This document shows, piece after piece, positions 15,581-25,259 of a stretch of 42,174 nucleotides of DNA (within the stretch, counting starts at the first letter, position 1; the number at the start of each line of letters is the position of its first letter). The translations under genes were made by a program, and so were the position numbers. Under the pieces are notes generated by a model. That model did no database searches, had not been told where the DNA came from, and saw only the letters and a program-made list of their open reading frames with translations. Origin of the DNA: Bryobacterales bacterium (GTDB taxonomy: Bacteria; Acidobacteriota; Terriglobia; Bryobacterales; Bryobacteraceae); the NCBI GenBank assembly GCA_003142185.1, contig PLOR01000116.1, positions 1-42,174 of the forward strand, written 5' to 3'.

Positions 15581-17152
15581 CTAATCCCGCGTCCGCTCGC
15601 CGTTCACGATGCGCCAGATGCCGGCCGGATTGCCGGCGCGCAGTTCTTCTGGCAGCAGGGATGCGGGTGCGTCCTGGAAACACACGGGCCGCGCGAAGCG
15701 GTCGATGGCGCGGCCGCCCACCGAGGTGCTGCGGCCATCCGCAGTGGCGGGCCACGGGCCCCCGTGGACCATCGCTTGGCACACTTCGACACCGGTGGGA
15801 TAGCCCCCGAAAAGGATGCGGCCGACGCGCGTTTCGAGCGCGGCCACCAGGCGGGCCGCGGCTTCCTCATCTCCCGAGGCCATGTGAATGGTGGCGGTGA
15901 GGTTGCCCTCCATGGCGGCGGCGATTTCGAGCGCCTGATCGAGCGTCCGGTAGCGGACGATCAGCGAAGCCGGCCCAAACACTTCGTCAGCCAGCTCCGG
16001 GCTCTCGAGAAAGGTTTCGGCATCGGTTTCGAAGAGCGCGGCGGCAGCGCCGCCATCTCCTGCAGCTTGCGCCACCCGGCGCACACGCGCGTTACGGCCG
16101 CGATCCTCCACCAGGCGGCAATAATTCTCGAGAATGCCGGAGTTCAGCATCGGCGCCGGCTGGGTGGCCCCGATTTTCGCGCCCAGCGCAGCCACCAGCC
16201 AGTCGCCGTCGCGTCCCTCTTCGAGCAGCACGACACCGGGATTGGTGCAGAACTGCCCCACTCCCAGGGTCACGGACGCGTGCAATCCCTCGGCGATGGG
16301 CTCGCCGCGCTGCACCAGCGCATGGGGCAGCACGAACACCGGGTTCACGCTGCTCATTTCGGCGTAAAAGGGGATGGGCTCCGGGCGCGAGCGCGCGATT
16401 TCAGCCAGCGCCAGGCCGCCCTTGCGCGAGCCGGTGAACGCGGCGGCCTTAATGAGAGGGTGCGCCAGCAGCGCCTGCCCGATGTGATGACTGCGGCTGA
16501 AGAGCAGCGAAAACACGCCATCCGGCATCTGCGTCCGGCGTGCCGCGGCGGCGATAGCGGTGCCGCACATCTCGGCCGTGCCGGGGTGAGAGAAGTGGGC
16601 GTTCACCACCACCAGGTTGCCGGCAGCCAGCGCCGACGCCGTGTCGCCGCCCGCCACGGAGAACGCCAGCGGAAAATTACTGGCGCAGAACACCGCTACC
16701 GCACCCAGCGGGCGCAGCATGGAACGCAGATCGGGCTTGGGCGCCGGCTTCCGTTTGGGGTCGCCCGTATCGATCCGCGCATCCACCCAGGAACCCTCTT
16801 CGATAATGCCGGCAAAGAAGCGGAGCTGGTTGGCGGTGCGGTCAAGCTCGCCGCGGACGCGGGCTTCCGGCAGTGCCGTTTCGAGCATCACGCGCTCAAT
16901 CAGCGCACCGCCAAGCGCCTCCAACTGCGCCGCGATCTCGCGCAGGAATTCGGCCCTGTGGCCGCGCGCCAGCGCGCGATACTCGACGGAAGCCGCCGCT
17001 GCCAGCGCGACCGCTTCATCCAGGTCGCGGTCGCTGGCCGGATGGAAAGGCGGATTCAACCGCTCGCCCGTGCGGGCGTTCGAAGCGAAGAAAGCGACGC
17101 CCGAACCCGTGGTGCGGCGCGTGCCGATGATGGATTGTCCGGTTAACTGCAT
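15581..17152 (-). CDS. Aldehyde dehydrogenase, 2,5-dioxovalerate (ketoglutarate semialdehyde) type
   Basis: The product has 523 residues from the ATG at 17152; the open frame continues upstream but only as a shadow of the next gene. The ALDH fold is clear: Asn159 in SNFP, the Rossmann part, general base Glu265 in AEMSSVNP, and catalytic Cys302 in GQFCTNPG. The SVAGGDTASALAAGNLVVVN and SHPGTAEMCG stretches resemble NADP-dependent 2,5-dioxovalerate dehydrogenases, which oxidise alpha-ketoglutarate semialdehyde to 2-oxoglutarate. That step ends non-phosphorylative pathways for pentoses and sugar acids (arabinose, xylose, glucarate) and hydroxyproline. No other pathway gene is adjacent. The subfamily is probable, the family certain. 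Confidence 0.9.
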   Translation of the reverse strand: MQLTGQSIIGTRRTTGSGVAFFASNARTGERLNPPFHPASDRDLDEAVALAAAASVEYRALARGHRAEFLREIAAQLEALGGALIERVMLETALPEARVRGELDRTANQLRFFAGIIEEGSWVDARIDTGDPKRKPAPKPDLRSMLRPLGAVAVFCASNFPLAFSVAGGDTASALAAGNLVVVNAHFSHPGTAEMCGTAIAAAARRTQMPDGVFSLLFSRSHHIGQALLAHPLIKAAAFTGSRKGGLALAEIARSRPEPIPFYAEMSSVNPVFVLPHALVQRGEPIAEGLHASVTLGVGQFCTNPGVVLLEEGRDGDWLVAALGAKIGATQPAPMLNSGILENYCRLVEDRGRNARVRRVAQAAGDGGAAAALFETDAETFLESPELADEVFGPASLIVRYRTLDQALEIAAAMEGNLTATIHMASGDEEAAARLVAALETRVGRILFGGYPTGVEVCQAMVHGGPWPATADGRSTSVGGRAIDRFARPVCFQDAPASLLPEELRAGNPAGIWRIVNGERTRD

Positions 17153-17187
17153 TTCAGGCTCGAAGAAAGAGTGTAGCGCAGGCTCAT

Positions 17188-18183
17188 TTATTTCAACGCA
17201 ACGACCAGAAACACGATCAGGCCGGCGACGCCCGCGAAAAAGCCTCCCAGGATCACCCAGGAAAGGCGATGGCCGAAGTTGAACGTGTAGCCGAACCCGA
17301 TTCGCTTCTGAACGAAGATGGCCGGGTCGCGGGGATTGTAATAGACGCTGCCCAGGGTCCAACACTCGTCGGGTGTGGTTTCGGTGGTCATAGCGGGGTC
17401 GGTGGCGCATTTGAAAGAATACACCAGCAGCGCGACCACGAAAACCGGCACCAGCGCGACGAAGACCATGGGCGAGATTGTGAGAACCGGCAGCAAGCCG
17501 ATGCCGCTAAACAGAAGGCCGAGAAAATACGTAACGCCGATGAGGATTTTGAGCACAGACAGCATCTGCGGGCTGTGCCGGGAGCCGTAATACATTGCCA
17601 GGCCGAGCAGCAGCATCAGCAGCATCAGACCCGCGGCGAACAACAGCGGGCCGTAAACGCCGCCGGCGGTGCGGTGCGCCCAGCCGTTGGGCTGGCCGCT
17701 CGCGCCCCAATGAATGGGGAAGCGGTCGGGAATCTGGTCCCAGTGCGCGTGCAAGTACAAAGCGGTTGCGAGGGGAAAAGCGAATGGCGGCAGCGCCCAA
17801 CCCAGCCACGGTGGAAAGTGGCGTGCGTTGCCCAATGGCAATGGCGTGACCGACGGCGCGGCTTGGACCGCGGCGTGGAGGTTGCTGCGCTCGCGGAAGA
17901 ACGCGACCATCCCGGCCAGCAGGGGCGCCAGCGGTGCGATGGCACCCGCCAGAGCCGGCGACCGTGGCGCCAGGTAGATCACGGCCAGCGCGGCTAGGCC
18001 GATCGACAAGGCCACGTGCCAGTGATAGCGGCGAAGCGCGGCGCGCGCGGCATCCGTCGCGCGGAATTCCGGCGGAACGGTGATGCCGAAGCAGTATCCT
18101 CGCGGCGAGAAATGCGGCAGCAGGAGCATAACAGCTCCCATCACTACCAACTCCAAGAGCAATGGGAAAGCCACGTCGTCCAT
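17188..18183 (-). CDS. DUF1648/DUF5808 polytopic membrane protein
   Basis: The product has 331 residues and about eight hydrophobic segments. The start at 18183 is chosen because the membrane part begins there (DDVAFPLLLELVVMGAVMLLL); the upstream open frame is mostly repeat DNA. The middle carries FPIHWGASGQPNGW, the hallmark of DUF1648, also present in SdpI-type immunity proteins. The C-terminal part has CWTLGSVYYNPRDPAIFV and GYTFNFGH, the DUF5808 motif. Members often accompany GntR- or ArsR-type regulators, but none is next to this one. The function is unknown; SdpI-like proteins give immunity to membrane-active toxins, and this should not be assumed here. A hairpin-rich repeat separates it from the TolC-like pseudogene. 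Confidence 0.8.
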   Translation of the reverse strand: MDDVAFPLLLELVVMGAVMLLLPHFSPRGYCFGITVPPEFRATDAARAALRRYHWHVALSIGLAALAVIYLAPRSPALAGAIAPLAPLLAGMVAFFRERSNLHAAVQAAPSVTPLPLGNARHFPPWLGWALPPFAFPLATALYLHAHWDQIPDRFPIHWGASGQPNGWAHRTAGGVYGPLLFAAGLMLLMLLLGLAMYYGSRHSPQMLSVLKILIGVTYFLGLLFSGIGLLPVLTISPMVFVALVPVFVVALLVYSFKCATDPAMTTETTPDECWTLGSVYYNPRDPAIFVQKRIGFGYTFNFGHRLSWVILGGFFAGVAGLIVFLVVALK

Positions 18184-18198
18184 ATCCTTCACCAGCCT

Positions 18199-18276
18199 AG
18201 CGCGCGCAGGAGGCGCGCTGCCGTGCCCTCCGCTTGTCGAGAGGACACCGGCGGCAAAGACCGCCGGCGCTACGGC
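18199..18276. repeat. Hairpin plus R2 palindromic repeat, copy b
   Basis: Two hairpins follow each other. AGCGCGC/GCGCGCT spans 18199-18219, and CCGGCGG/CCGCCGG with a 6-base loop lies at 18249-18268. The second unit, ACACCGGCGGCA at 18245 through GCTACGGC, recurs almost unchanged at 36537-36567. The stop codon of the TolC-like gene (TAG, 18270-18272) lies inside this unit. Confidence 0.6.
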
Positions 18277-19554
18277 AGCTTGGCTGCCGAATCGAGCAGG
18301 CCGCCGTCCAAGCGGAGCACGTTCCAGCGGGCCTTTTCGAGTGCATACTGAGCGTCGTAGAAGGCGATCCACCGGTCGTTCTCCGCGAGGCGCGCCTCGT
18401 CCACCTGGCGCATGGTCTGGCGGCCTTCCTGAAACTGCGCCAGGTCTACGGAGAGCTGCTCGCGCGTAACTTCGAGGTCGAGCCGCACCACGTCGGCGGC
18501 GGTTTGCGCGCGTCGGGCGGAGCGCAGCGATTCGGCTAGCTCGGAAACGATGCGGTTGCGCGCGTTGGCCAGCTCGATCTTCAAGCGGCTCAGATCGGCC
18601 TCGCCTTGAGCGGTGGCCGATCTCACGCCTGGCACAAAAATCGGCACCTGAAACGACACTCCGATTTCCCCGTTATTGCGCTGGAAGTGGCTGAAATACT
18701 CCGTGTAGTTGTTGAACTTGGCGAGCATGGCATACTGTGCCACCAGATCGGCGCGGGGGAGGCGGGCGGCCGCGGCGCCGCGCAGCTCGAGTTGCTTGGC
18801 GGCGATCTGCGATTCCAGCCGGCGCAGCTCGCTGTTGGAAGCCAGGGCGGCTTCGGCGGCCTGCTGTTCGGAAGCCGGCAGGGGCGGAGCGGGCCGCTCC
18901 TGAGCCACCGCGCGCGCGATCTTCGGCGGGAAAGCCGAGCGCCAGGGCCAGGTCGGTCTCGGCAGCGGCTTGCTCATCGTCCACACTCTCTGCGGCCTGA
19001 CGGTCGCGGGCCAGCGCCAGCTCGGCCTGTTTCTGGGCGATAGGCAGGGCGCGGCCCTCGGCGACTTGGGCGCGGATGGAATCGAGCACGGCCTGCTGGC
19101 GTTCGATGGCGGTGTGTGCCAGCGCGCCGACGCGCGCGGCGCGCTCGGCATCCAGATAAAGAGCGGCGGCGCGATAGACCACTTCGTCGCGTTTGCCGAC
19201 GACGGCGATGGCGGCGCCACGGGCGTTCTCTTTCGCGCGGGCCACCTCCAGAGTCTGCGGCCGATTGAAGAGGAACTGCTGCGCGACGGCCTGCACGATG
19301 CTGGGCGCCGAGCCTTCGATGCTTGACGGGAAGCCGTCGGTGTATGCCAAGCCGCTGCCAGCCGTCACGCGCGGCATGAATGGGTCGCGCGCGGCGCGAA
19401 CCGCGGCCCGCGCTTTCTGCTCGTCCAACCGCACCATCGCCACGTCCGGATTCTGCTGGACTGCGAGTTCGATGGCCTGGCGCAGCGTGAGCGAATGAAC
19501 CTCGGCGCGCGCCAAGGCCGCCAGCGCAAGAAAAGAAACCGTGAGCTTCGACAT
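18270..19554 (-). pseudogene. TolC-family outer membrane efflux gene, frameshifted
   Basis: Together the two frames encode about 428 residues, a normal TolC/CusC length. The first part starts at 19554 with a signal peptide (KLTVSFLALAALARA), then LTLRQAIELAVQQNPDVAM and the long helices of the first repeat. Near 18921-18930 the reading frame must change: LALALGFP is in one frame, and KIARAVAQERPAP with the second repeat (SELRRLESQIAAKQLELR onward) is in the next. One extra G would explain it. The remainder is intact and ends at a TAG inside a repeat. No periplasmic adaptor or inner-membrane pump gene is adjacent. This is either a recent inactivation or a sequencing error, since the rest is well conserved. 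Confidence 0.82.
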
Positions 19555-19653
19555 GCACTTATTGTAGTGAGTTGGCGCGCCAGGTTGCCGCGCTCAGGCA
19601 GCCTGCACCGTAACCGTAAGAGGCAGGGTACCGTAAGCTCTATCACCGCCGGC

Positions 19654-22600
19654 TTACTTGGCCTTGCTCAATTTGCGGAAGTAGTCCGCCACGGCATCCT
19701 GATAGCCTTGCGGGACGCGCTCGCCGGCGGGGCTGCGGACGCTGCCGCCGCCGTCGAGGGCGTCCACCTTACGGCGCAGCTCCATCTCCACCTGCTCGGC
19801 GCCGGCGAGCGCGGCTTGAATGCGCTGGCTCAGCAGCGGATCGTCGGCGAAATGGCGCGGGTCGAAACTGCGCAGGTCGCGCATCAGACTCTGGATATCG
19901 CGCGCGGTCGCGGGGTCATCGCGTAGCTGCGGCTCGAGACGGCCCAGACTCTCGAAGGCATCGCGAGAGCTGCTCTCTATATCTTCCGGCCGCACAGGGG
20001 CCTCCTTGCCGCCACCTTGCCGGGGCGCATTCGGATCGCGGTTGCCGCCAGCGCCGTCTGCGTACCGGTCGCCATTTGATCGGCTACCACTCGCATCGCC
20101 CGGCGCACCTTGCGATGAGCCTCCTTGTTGCCCTGGCTGGCTCTGCTGCCCAGGCTGGCCTTGGGTTCCCTGTCGTCCGCTCGATTGACTTCCCGATTGC
20201 TGCTGACCGCGGTTGGCTAGTTGGGATTGCAGTTGCTCCATCTGGCGGCGGAGCTGTTCCACCTGGTCCAGCGCCTGCGAGACCTCTTCACCATTCTGGC
20301 CCGGGCCCGCCTGGTTGCTTTTGCCGAGCGCCTGCTCGACCTGGTGCAATTGGTCGCGAAGTTGATTCAATCCGGCGGTGGCCTGCGCCTCGGACAGAGC
20401 GGCGGATTCACCCTGGCCGCGGCGGATCCATCCCGCGTTGCGCTCCATCTCGCGCGCCACTTCCTGCTGCTCCACTTCACTCAGCGCCTCGCGCAGCTTG
20501 GTAGCGGCCTGGCGCTGGGTGCTCATCAGGTCGCGCGTGCCGTTCTGCATCTGTTGCTCCAGGCGCTTGAGATCGGCGAGTTCACTTTCCTTCTGCTGCG
20601 CCATCTGTTCGGCTTGGCCGCGGTCCAGGCCCGCGCCCTGCGGACCGAAAGCGCGCCGCATCTGGCCTTCGAATTCCTGCTGCCGGCGAGCCAGATCGTC
20701 CGCTTGGCGCCCCATGGCGCTAACCTGGCCGGAGGATTGGGCATCGCGCAAGCCGGCCATCGACTGCTGGGCTTCGCGCAGGCGGTCGGCGGCGCGTCGC
20801 GCCTCGGCCTCACCCTGCGCGGTGCCAGCCTGCTGCGAGGACGCCGCCTGGCGCATATCCTGAAGCGCCTGCTGTAGACGGTCGATGGTCTGGCGCAACT
20901 GTTGTGCATCGGCGTTGCGCAGGCGCTGGTTGGCTTGTCCCTGCGCAACCTGTCCCTGACTGTTGCGCCCTTGTTGCGTCTGCTGGCCGGATGAATCCGC
21001 CTGGCCGGACGCACTTGCCTGCCCCGATTGTCCCTGCTGGCCCGGTTGACCGTCGCGGCTCAAAGGCGCGTTCTGCGCGAGCTGCTGCATCTGCTGCTGG
21101 AGCTGTTCGGCTTCGCGGCGCAGCAGTTCCTGCTCCCAGCGCTGTTGCGGGGTTGGCGTGGCGCGGCGTTGTTGCTCGGCCAATTCCTGCTGGCGTTTTG
21201 CGAGCTGCTCCAGTTTTTGCAGGGCCTCCGTCATCTGGCGCTGGCGCGCATCGGCCGATTGACTCTGCCGCACGCCTTCGTACTGGTTCTTCTCGGTGTC
21301 GAGTTCCAGGTCGAAGATGCCCTGCATATCGCGCGTAGCCCCACTGATACCGCCACCACCGCCGCCGCCGGATTGGCCGAAGGCCACTTGGATGTCGCGG
21401 AAAACGGATTCCGCGCGCAGCAGATACTGCAGCGCCTTCTGTTCCGGCGCCAGCGCGTCCTGCCACTTCGAGATCCGCAGCTTGCCGGCGGCGGGACCCA
21501 TGGCGCCGGCGGCCTGCTCCATGTCGGTGACGAAGCTCTTAAATGACTCGCCGGATTCTTCCATCTGCCGCGCCTTCATTCGTTCGGCCATCGAATTCGC
21601 CTGGTCGCGCAACTTGGATTCCGTCGCAGCCAGGAACGCCGCGTTCTCCGCGTCCGAGGCTTTGGCGCCGTTGCCCTTGATCTGATTCCAAGTAGCGGTG
21701 ATGATTTCTTTCTGCCGCTCGGAGAGCTGGCTTTGGTCGCCCTGCTCACCGGGAATACCGCCACCGATCGCCTGCGCCTGCGTGTAGTTTCTCTCGAAGG
21801 GCTGGGCTTCGATGAAGAACATGTCGGTGTTGGTGGTCTGGCGGGCGTCCCGCGCGGATGCATACAGGCTCACGATGTCGCCGGGTTCCACTTTGAAATC
21901 TTCTAGTGCGATCACGGTGGACCCATTGGCGGTTTTGGCGCCCTTGGGGTCGAGCAGGCTCACGGTCTTCTCCGCGCCGCCGTTCACAGAATAATGCAGG
22001 TCGACGCCGCGAAGGCCGAAATCGTCGCTTGCGTTCACTTCCACCGCGACTTCCTCGATCGGGCTGGCCTTGAAATCGTGGCCCGGCCGCGTGATGGTGA
22101 TTTGCGGCGGATTGTCTTTCTGCGCCTCGATGAAATAATCTTCGCTGAGCCGCACGTCCTCGCCGCTTTCGATGGCGGCGATGTGATACATGCCGTCCTT
22201 CTGAATGGGCACGCCGGCAATCAGCGTGTTATTGCCGCCGTCGCGCAATAAGACTTTGCCGCCATCATCCAGCAGCAATGCGCCATTCGCGAGCGGCCGG
22301 TCCAAGTGGATGGCCACTTCGGCGACGGTTCCCTCCACCGCGCGCAGATCGCCACCCGGGTCTTCCACGAGATCCTTCATGCCGGTCCACGCGGGGTAAT
22401 GGTAGGTGACGGTGATGTTTTTGATGGAAGGCAGATCGACCACGTTGAGATGGTAGGTGGCCGAGCGGACGCCGCCCGCTTCCACATAGTATTCGAGCGG
22501 TTCCGGCACGCCGGCGATCAGAAACTGGTACCGAGAGCCACCCGCCTCAGTGCGCATTTCGGCCTGTTCCCATTGGAGCGCGCTCGAATACTTCGCGAAG

Positions 22601-23259
22601 AAGCGGACCTTGGGCGCCGTAAAGCCGCGCAAAGTAGCTTGGACACCCACGTCCGCCCGTTTGCGAATGGTGCGGTTGCCCGGTTCTACCCCGATCGAAT
22701 AGAATGCCGGCATTTGGCCCCTGGGCGGCCCGGCCCAAAGCAGCGCAGTGCCGTAGCCGAGAAAGCCCGGCCCCGCCACACCGAGCCAGATCAGAAGCAG
22801 CGCGGAAGCCGCCGCGGCCGAGGCGAAGCCGGCAATCCACGTGGTCTTCGCGACCGTGGCAGGCTTGGCCCGCTCGGCCACTTGCAGCGTGTCGGCTGCC
22901 AGCAACTGCAGGAAGGGGTCGGCGTCGGCCGCGCCGGCACGTTCGCTCAGGGTGAGCAGGCGCTGTTCAAACTCAGGATGCTTCTGTTCGGCGGCACGTG
23001 CGGCATGGCGGCGATTGAAGCGCACCAACGGGACGATCAGCGCTGCGGCGATGGCGCCAGCCAAACCGAGAAACAGCGCGAGCCGCGCGACCAAAACCGC
23101 AGTATTCGAGAAGGCGAAAGCGTTGGCCCACAGCACGGCGGCTACCGTGAGAACCAGCGCCGCGATGCCCGTAACCGCGCTGCCGCGCGAAAGGGTCAGC
23201 AGGCGCACGCGGCGTTCCATGGCGCTCAAATAGCGCGCGAGAAGGTCCAAGGGATTCAT
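19654..23259 (-). CDS. DUF4175-type giant membrane protein with Gln-rich coiled coil
   Basis: The product has 1201 residues. Two membrane helices lie near 25-80 and a third near 143-170. A long predicted periplasmic part follows, with beta-rich segments (VTYHYPAWTGMKDL; YHYPAWTG is typical of DUF4175-like proteins) up to about residue 500. Residues of about 640-1100 are dominated by Gln, Ala, Arg and Gly with heptad-like stretches (QQLQQQMQQLAQNAP, QQSGSQSSGRQGTQGQ), predicted coiled coil then disordered linker. A small helical C-terminal domain closes the protein. It is the last gene of the MoxR cluster, and its ATG overlaps the stop of the BatA-like gene (ATGA). A scaffold that spans the periplasm and is acted on by the MoxR/VWA partners is a reasonable inference. 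Confidence 0.87.
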   Translation of the reverse strand: MNPLDLLARYLSAMERRVRLLTLSRGSAVTGIAALVLTVAAVLWANAFAFSNTAVLVARLALFLGLAGAIAAALIVPLVRFNRRHAARAAEQKHPEFEQRLLTLSERAGAADADPFLQLLAADTLQVAERAKPATVAKTTWIAGFASAAAASALLLIWLGVAGPGFLGYGTALLWAGPPRGQMPAFYSIGVEPGNRTIRKRADVGVQATLRGFTAPKVRFFAKYSSALQWEQAEMRTEAGGSRYQFLIAGVPEPLEYYVEAGGVRSATYHLNVVDLPSIKNITVTYHYPAWTGMKDLVEDPGGDLRAVEGTVAEVAIHLDRPLANGALLLDDGGKVLLRDGGNNTLIAGVPIQKDGMYHIAAIESGEDVRLSEDYFIEAQKDNPPQITITRPGHDFKASPIEEVAVEVNASDDFGLRGVDLHYSVNGGAEKTVSLLDPKGAKTANGSTVIALEDFKVEPGDIVSLYASARDARQTTNTDMFFIEAQPFERNYTQAQAIGGGIPGEQGDQSQLSERQKEIITATWNQIKGNGAKASDAENAAFLAATESKLRDQANSMAERMKARQMEESGESFKSFVTDMEQAAGAMGPAAGKLRISKWQDALAPEQKALQYLLRAESVFRDIQVAFGQSGGGGGGGISGATRDMQGIFDLELDTEKNQYEGVRQSQSADARQRQMTEALQKLEQLAKRQQELAEQQRRATPTPQQRWEQELLRREAEQLQQQMQQLAQNAPLSRDGQPGQQGQSGQASASGQADSSGQQTQQGRNSQGQVAQGQANQRLRNADAQQLRQTIDRLQQALQDMRQAASSQQAGTAQGEAEARRAADRLREAQQSMAGLRDAQSSGQVSAMGRQADDLARRQQEFEGQMRRAFGPQGAGLDRGQAEQMAQQKESELADLKRLEQQMQNGTRDLMSTQRQAATKLREALSEVEQQEVAREMERNAGWIRRGQGESAALSEAQATAGLNQLRDQLHQVEQALGKSNQAGPGQNGEEVSQALDQVEQLRRQMEQLQSQLANRGQQQSGSQSSGRQGTQGQPGQQSQPGQQGGSSQGAPGDASGSRSNGDRYADGAGGNRDPNAPRQGGGKEAPVRPEDIESSSRDAFESLGRLEPQLRDDPATARDIQSLMRDLRSFDPRHFADDPLLSQRIQAALAGAEQVEMELRRKVDALDGGGSVRSPAGERVPQGYQDAVADYFRKLSKAK

Positions 23260-25259
23260 GGCGCCTCCTTATCCACGGAAAGATGACGGTTCCCCAGCCA
23301 GGATTCAGCGAGAGCGCACACCAGCACAGCCAGCATCACATACCACCACAACGACAGGCGACTTCGCTCGCCGCCCGCCTGCCCGCTCACCGCGGAACCG
23401 CTGGCTGTATTCTGCCACAAGCGGAGGGTTTCCGGCGTGGCGGGCGTCAGGTCGGATTCGCGGCGGTCTGCATTCACGGCCACCAGTTCATTGCGGCCGT
23501 TGGGACGGCGAATGTCATAGAAGCCGTCCATGGTGAACTGGATGTTCTGTGCGGTGGCCGCTTCGGCCAGCGAAAACACGCGCTCGCCCTTGGGATCGAG
23601 CACATCCACGGCCGCGGCTTTCTGCCCGGCGTCGCGCAGTTCTTCAAAGCTGCCCACGGTGACGGCGGACGGTCCGGCATCCAGGCGCCCCAGGTAGTTG
23701 GCGGTCTGCCCGATGAAGGGCACGAACGACGAATGCACCGGAAAATCGTTGGCGACGTTGTCCAGGGTGGACGCGAAAACTAAAATGTGGCCCGCGCCCA
23801 ACTGTTCATCCATCAGGAGAGGAGTTTCGTCCGTGAGACGCGCCACGGTGCGCGCGGAGCCGGGATCGACGCGGATCGCCTGGTAGAACTTCACGCCCTC
23901 CCAGCGGTTGTTCTGCCGAATGGACGGGTGCGACGGGTCGAGCGTAGCCGCGCTTTGAAACAGGTCGCCCTCGCGGCCGGCGTAGCGGGTGCCCTGAATA
24001 GCAAAGTCGGCTACCGGAACTTTGGCGCGACCCATCGAGGAGTGGCCGAGCGCGATCAACACGGCGCCGCCGTCGCGTACGTACTCCCGCAGGCTCTTTT
24101 CGAATGACACCGGCAGTGAGCCGACGTCCGAAATCACCACGAAGGCGTACTGGGAAAGCGCCACATTGGCAGTTTGATCGGCCACGGCGGGGTCGATGGC
24201 GAACGCCGACTGGCCGGAGGCTTCGAGGGCTGTTTTGAAGTAGAGCAGGTCGCGCGTGTTGCTCGCGTCGTGAATGAACAGGGCGTGGCGCGGGTCGGCG
24301 CGCTCGACGGAAAAGTAGAACGTGTCGTCGGCGGGCAGGGCGTCGGCGGAATCGATCTTCACCGCTCCTTGATTGCGGCCATAGGGCACTTCGAGTGAAT
24401 TGAATTCGACCGCGGCACGGCCGCTTTCCGGAACCGTAACGGACTTCGATTGGATGACGCGGCCGTTCAGCACGAGCGAAGCGTTGCGCACGGCCTTGGC
24501 GGTACCGAAACCAGCGATGGTGGCCAGCACGCGCGTCTTCGCGCCGCTGTAAACGCGGCGCGGCGCGACCACGTTTTCGACGGCAAAATTGGGCGTTTGC
24601 TGCGAGACCAGCGGATCGGGCTCCAGACGGATATCGCCGTTCAGGCGGAGGTCGTTGAAATTGGCGGGCATGCCGGTCTGCTGCATGTCCGAATAGAGGA
24701 GCACGCGCAGCGGCAGGTGCAGCGATTGCGCGATCGAACCCAGCGAGCGGGAAAGCTCGGCGAACGAGGTGCGGCCGTCGGAGGGTTCGAGTGCATCAAT
24801 CGCGGCATCGAGCGCGGTGCGGTCGCCGGTAACCTCGCTCAGAACCTCAACCCGCGAAGCGAAGGCCAGCACCTGCGCACGCTGCCCGGGGTGCAGACCT
24901 GCAACCTCGCTTTTCGCCAGCGTCTTCGCCTTTTCGAGAAGGGCGGCGGCTCGCATGCTCAGCGAGTTGTCGATGGCAAGGATGGTGACCTCGCCAGAGC
25001 GTGACACAGCCAGCAGCGTGCGCGGCAGATACGGATGCGCGAACGCCACCGCCAGCAGCGCGAACAGCAGCGCGCGCAGCGCGAACAGAATCAGATAGCG
25101 CAGGCGGCGATGCTTGATGGAGCTTTGCGTGCGCCGCTCGAAAAACATCAGCGAGCTGAAGGGCACCGGCGTGGCCTTGTGTTTGCGCAACAAATGCAGC
25201 CAGACGGGCAGGCCCACGGCGGCAAGACCGGCCAGGAACCAGGGAGCGAGAAAGCCCAT
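23256..25259 (-). CDS. BatA-like membrane protein with VWA domain
   Basis: The product has 667 residues. The N-terminus is the Aerotolerance-regulator/BatA region: an opening helix (FLAPWFLAGLAAVGLPVWLHLLR), FSSLMFFERR and a second helix at about 55-75. A von Willebrand A domain follows with a MIDAS DNSLS (Asp97, Ser99, Ser101), a Thr in GRTSF and an Asp in LLYSDMQ. The middle and C-terminal parts hold a GATase1-like fold (YAFVVISDVGSLPVSFEKSLREYV, read as YAFVVISDVG then LREYV) and finish with a membrane helix near residue 645. DUF58 ends with TAA immediately before this ATG. With MoxR and DUF58 it matches the arrangement of Bat/Yea operons, linked to envelope stress and metal-ion protein folding. 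Confidence 0.92.
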   Translation of the reverse strand: MGFLAPWFLAGLAAVGLPVWLHLLRKHKATPVPFSSLMFFERRTQSSIKHRRLRYLILFALRALLFALLAVAFAHPYLPRTLLAVSRSGEVTILAIDNSLSMRAAALLEKAKTLAKSEVAGLHPGQRAQVLAFASRVEVLSEVTGDRTALDAAIDALEPSDGRTSFAELSRSLGSIAQSLHLPLRVLLYSDMQQTGMPANFNDLRLNGDIRLEPDPLVSQQTPNFAVENVVAPRRVYSGAKTRVLATIAGFGTAKAVRNASLVLNGRVIQSKSVTVPESGRAAVEFNSLEVPYGRNQGAVKIDSADALPADDTFYFSVERADPRHALFIHDASNTRDLLYFKTALEASGQSAFAIDPAVADQTANVALSQYAFVVISDVGSLPVSFEKSLREYVRDGGAVLIALGHSSMGRAKVPVADFAIQGTRYAGREGDLFQSAATLDPSHPSIRQNNRWEGVKFYQAIRVDPGSARTVARLTDETPLLMDEQLGAGHILVFASTLDNVANDFPVHSSFVPFIGQTANYLGRLDAGPSAVTVGSFEELRDAGQKAAAVDVLDPKGERVFSLAEAATAQNIQFTMDGFYDIRRPNGRNELVAVNADRRESDLTPATPETLRLWQNTASGSAVSGQAGGERSRLSLWWYVMLAVLVCALAESWLGNRHLSVDKEAP

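Noticed and set aside
20000-21250. Tandem DNA repeat in the Gln-rich part of the DUF4175-type gene
   Set aside because: Gln/Ala/Arg-rich codons give a repetitive look, but no fixed repeat unit or array was seen. This is protein low complexity.
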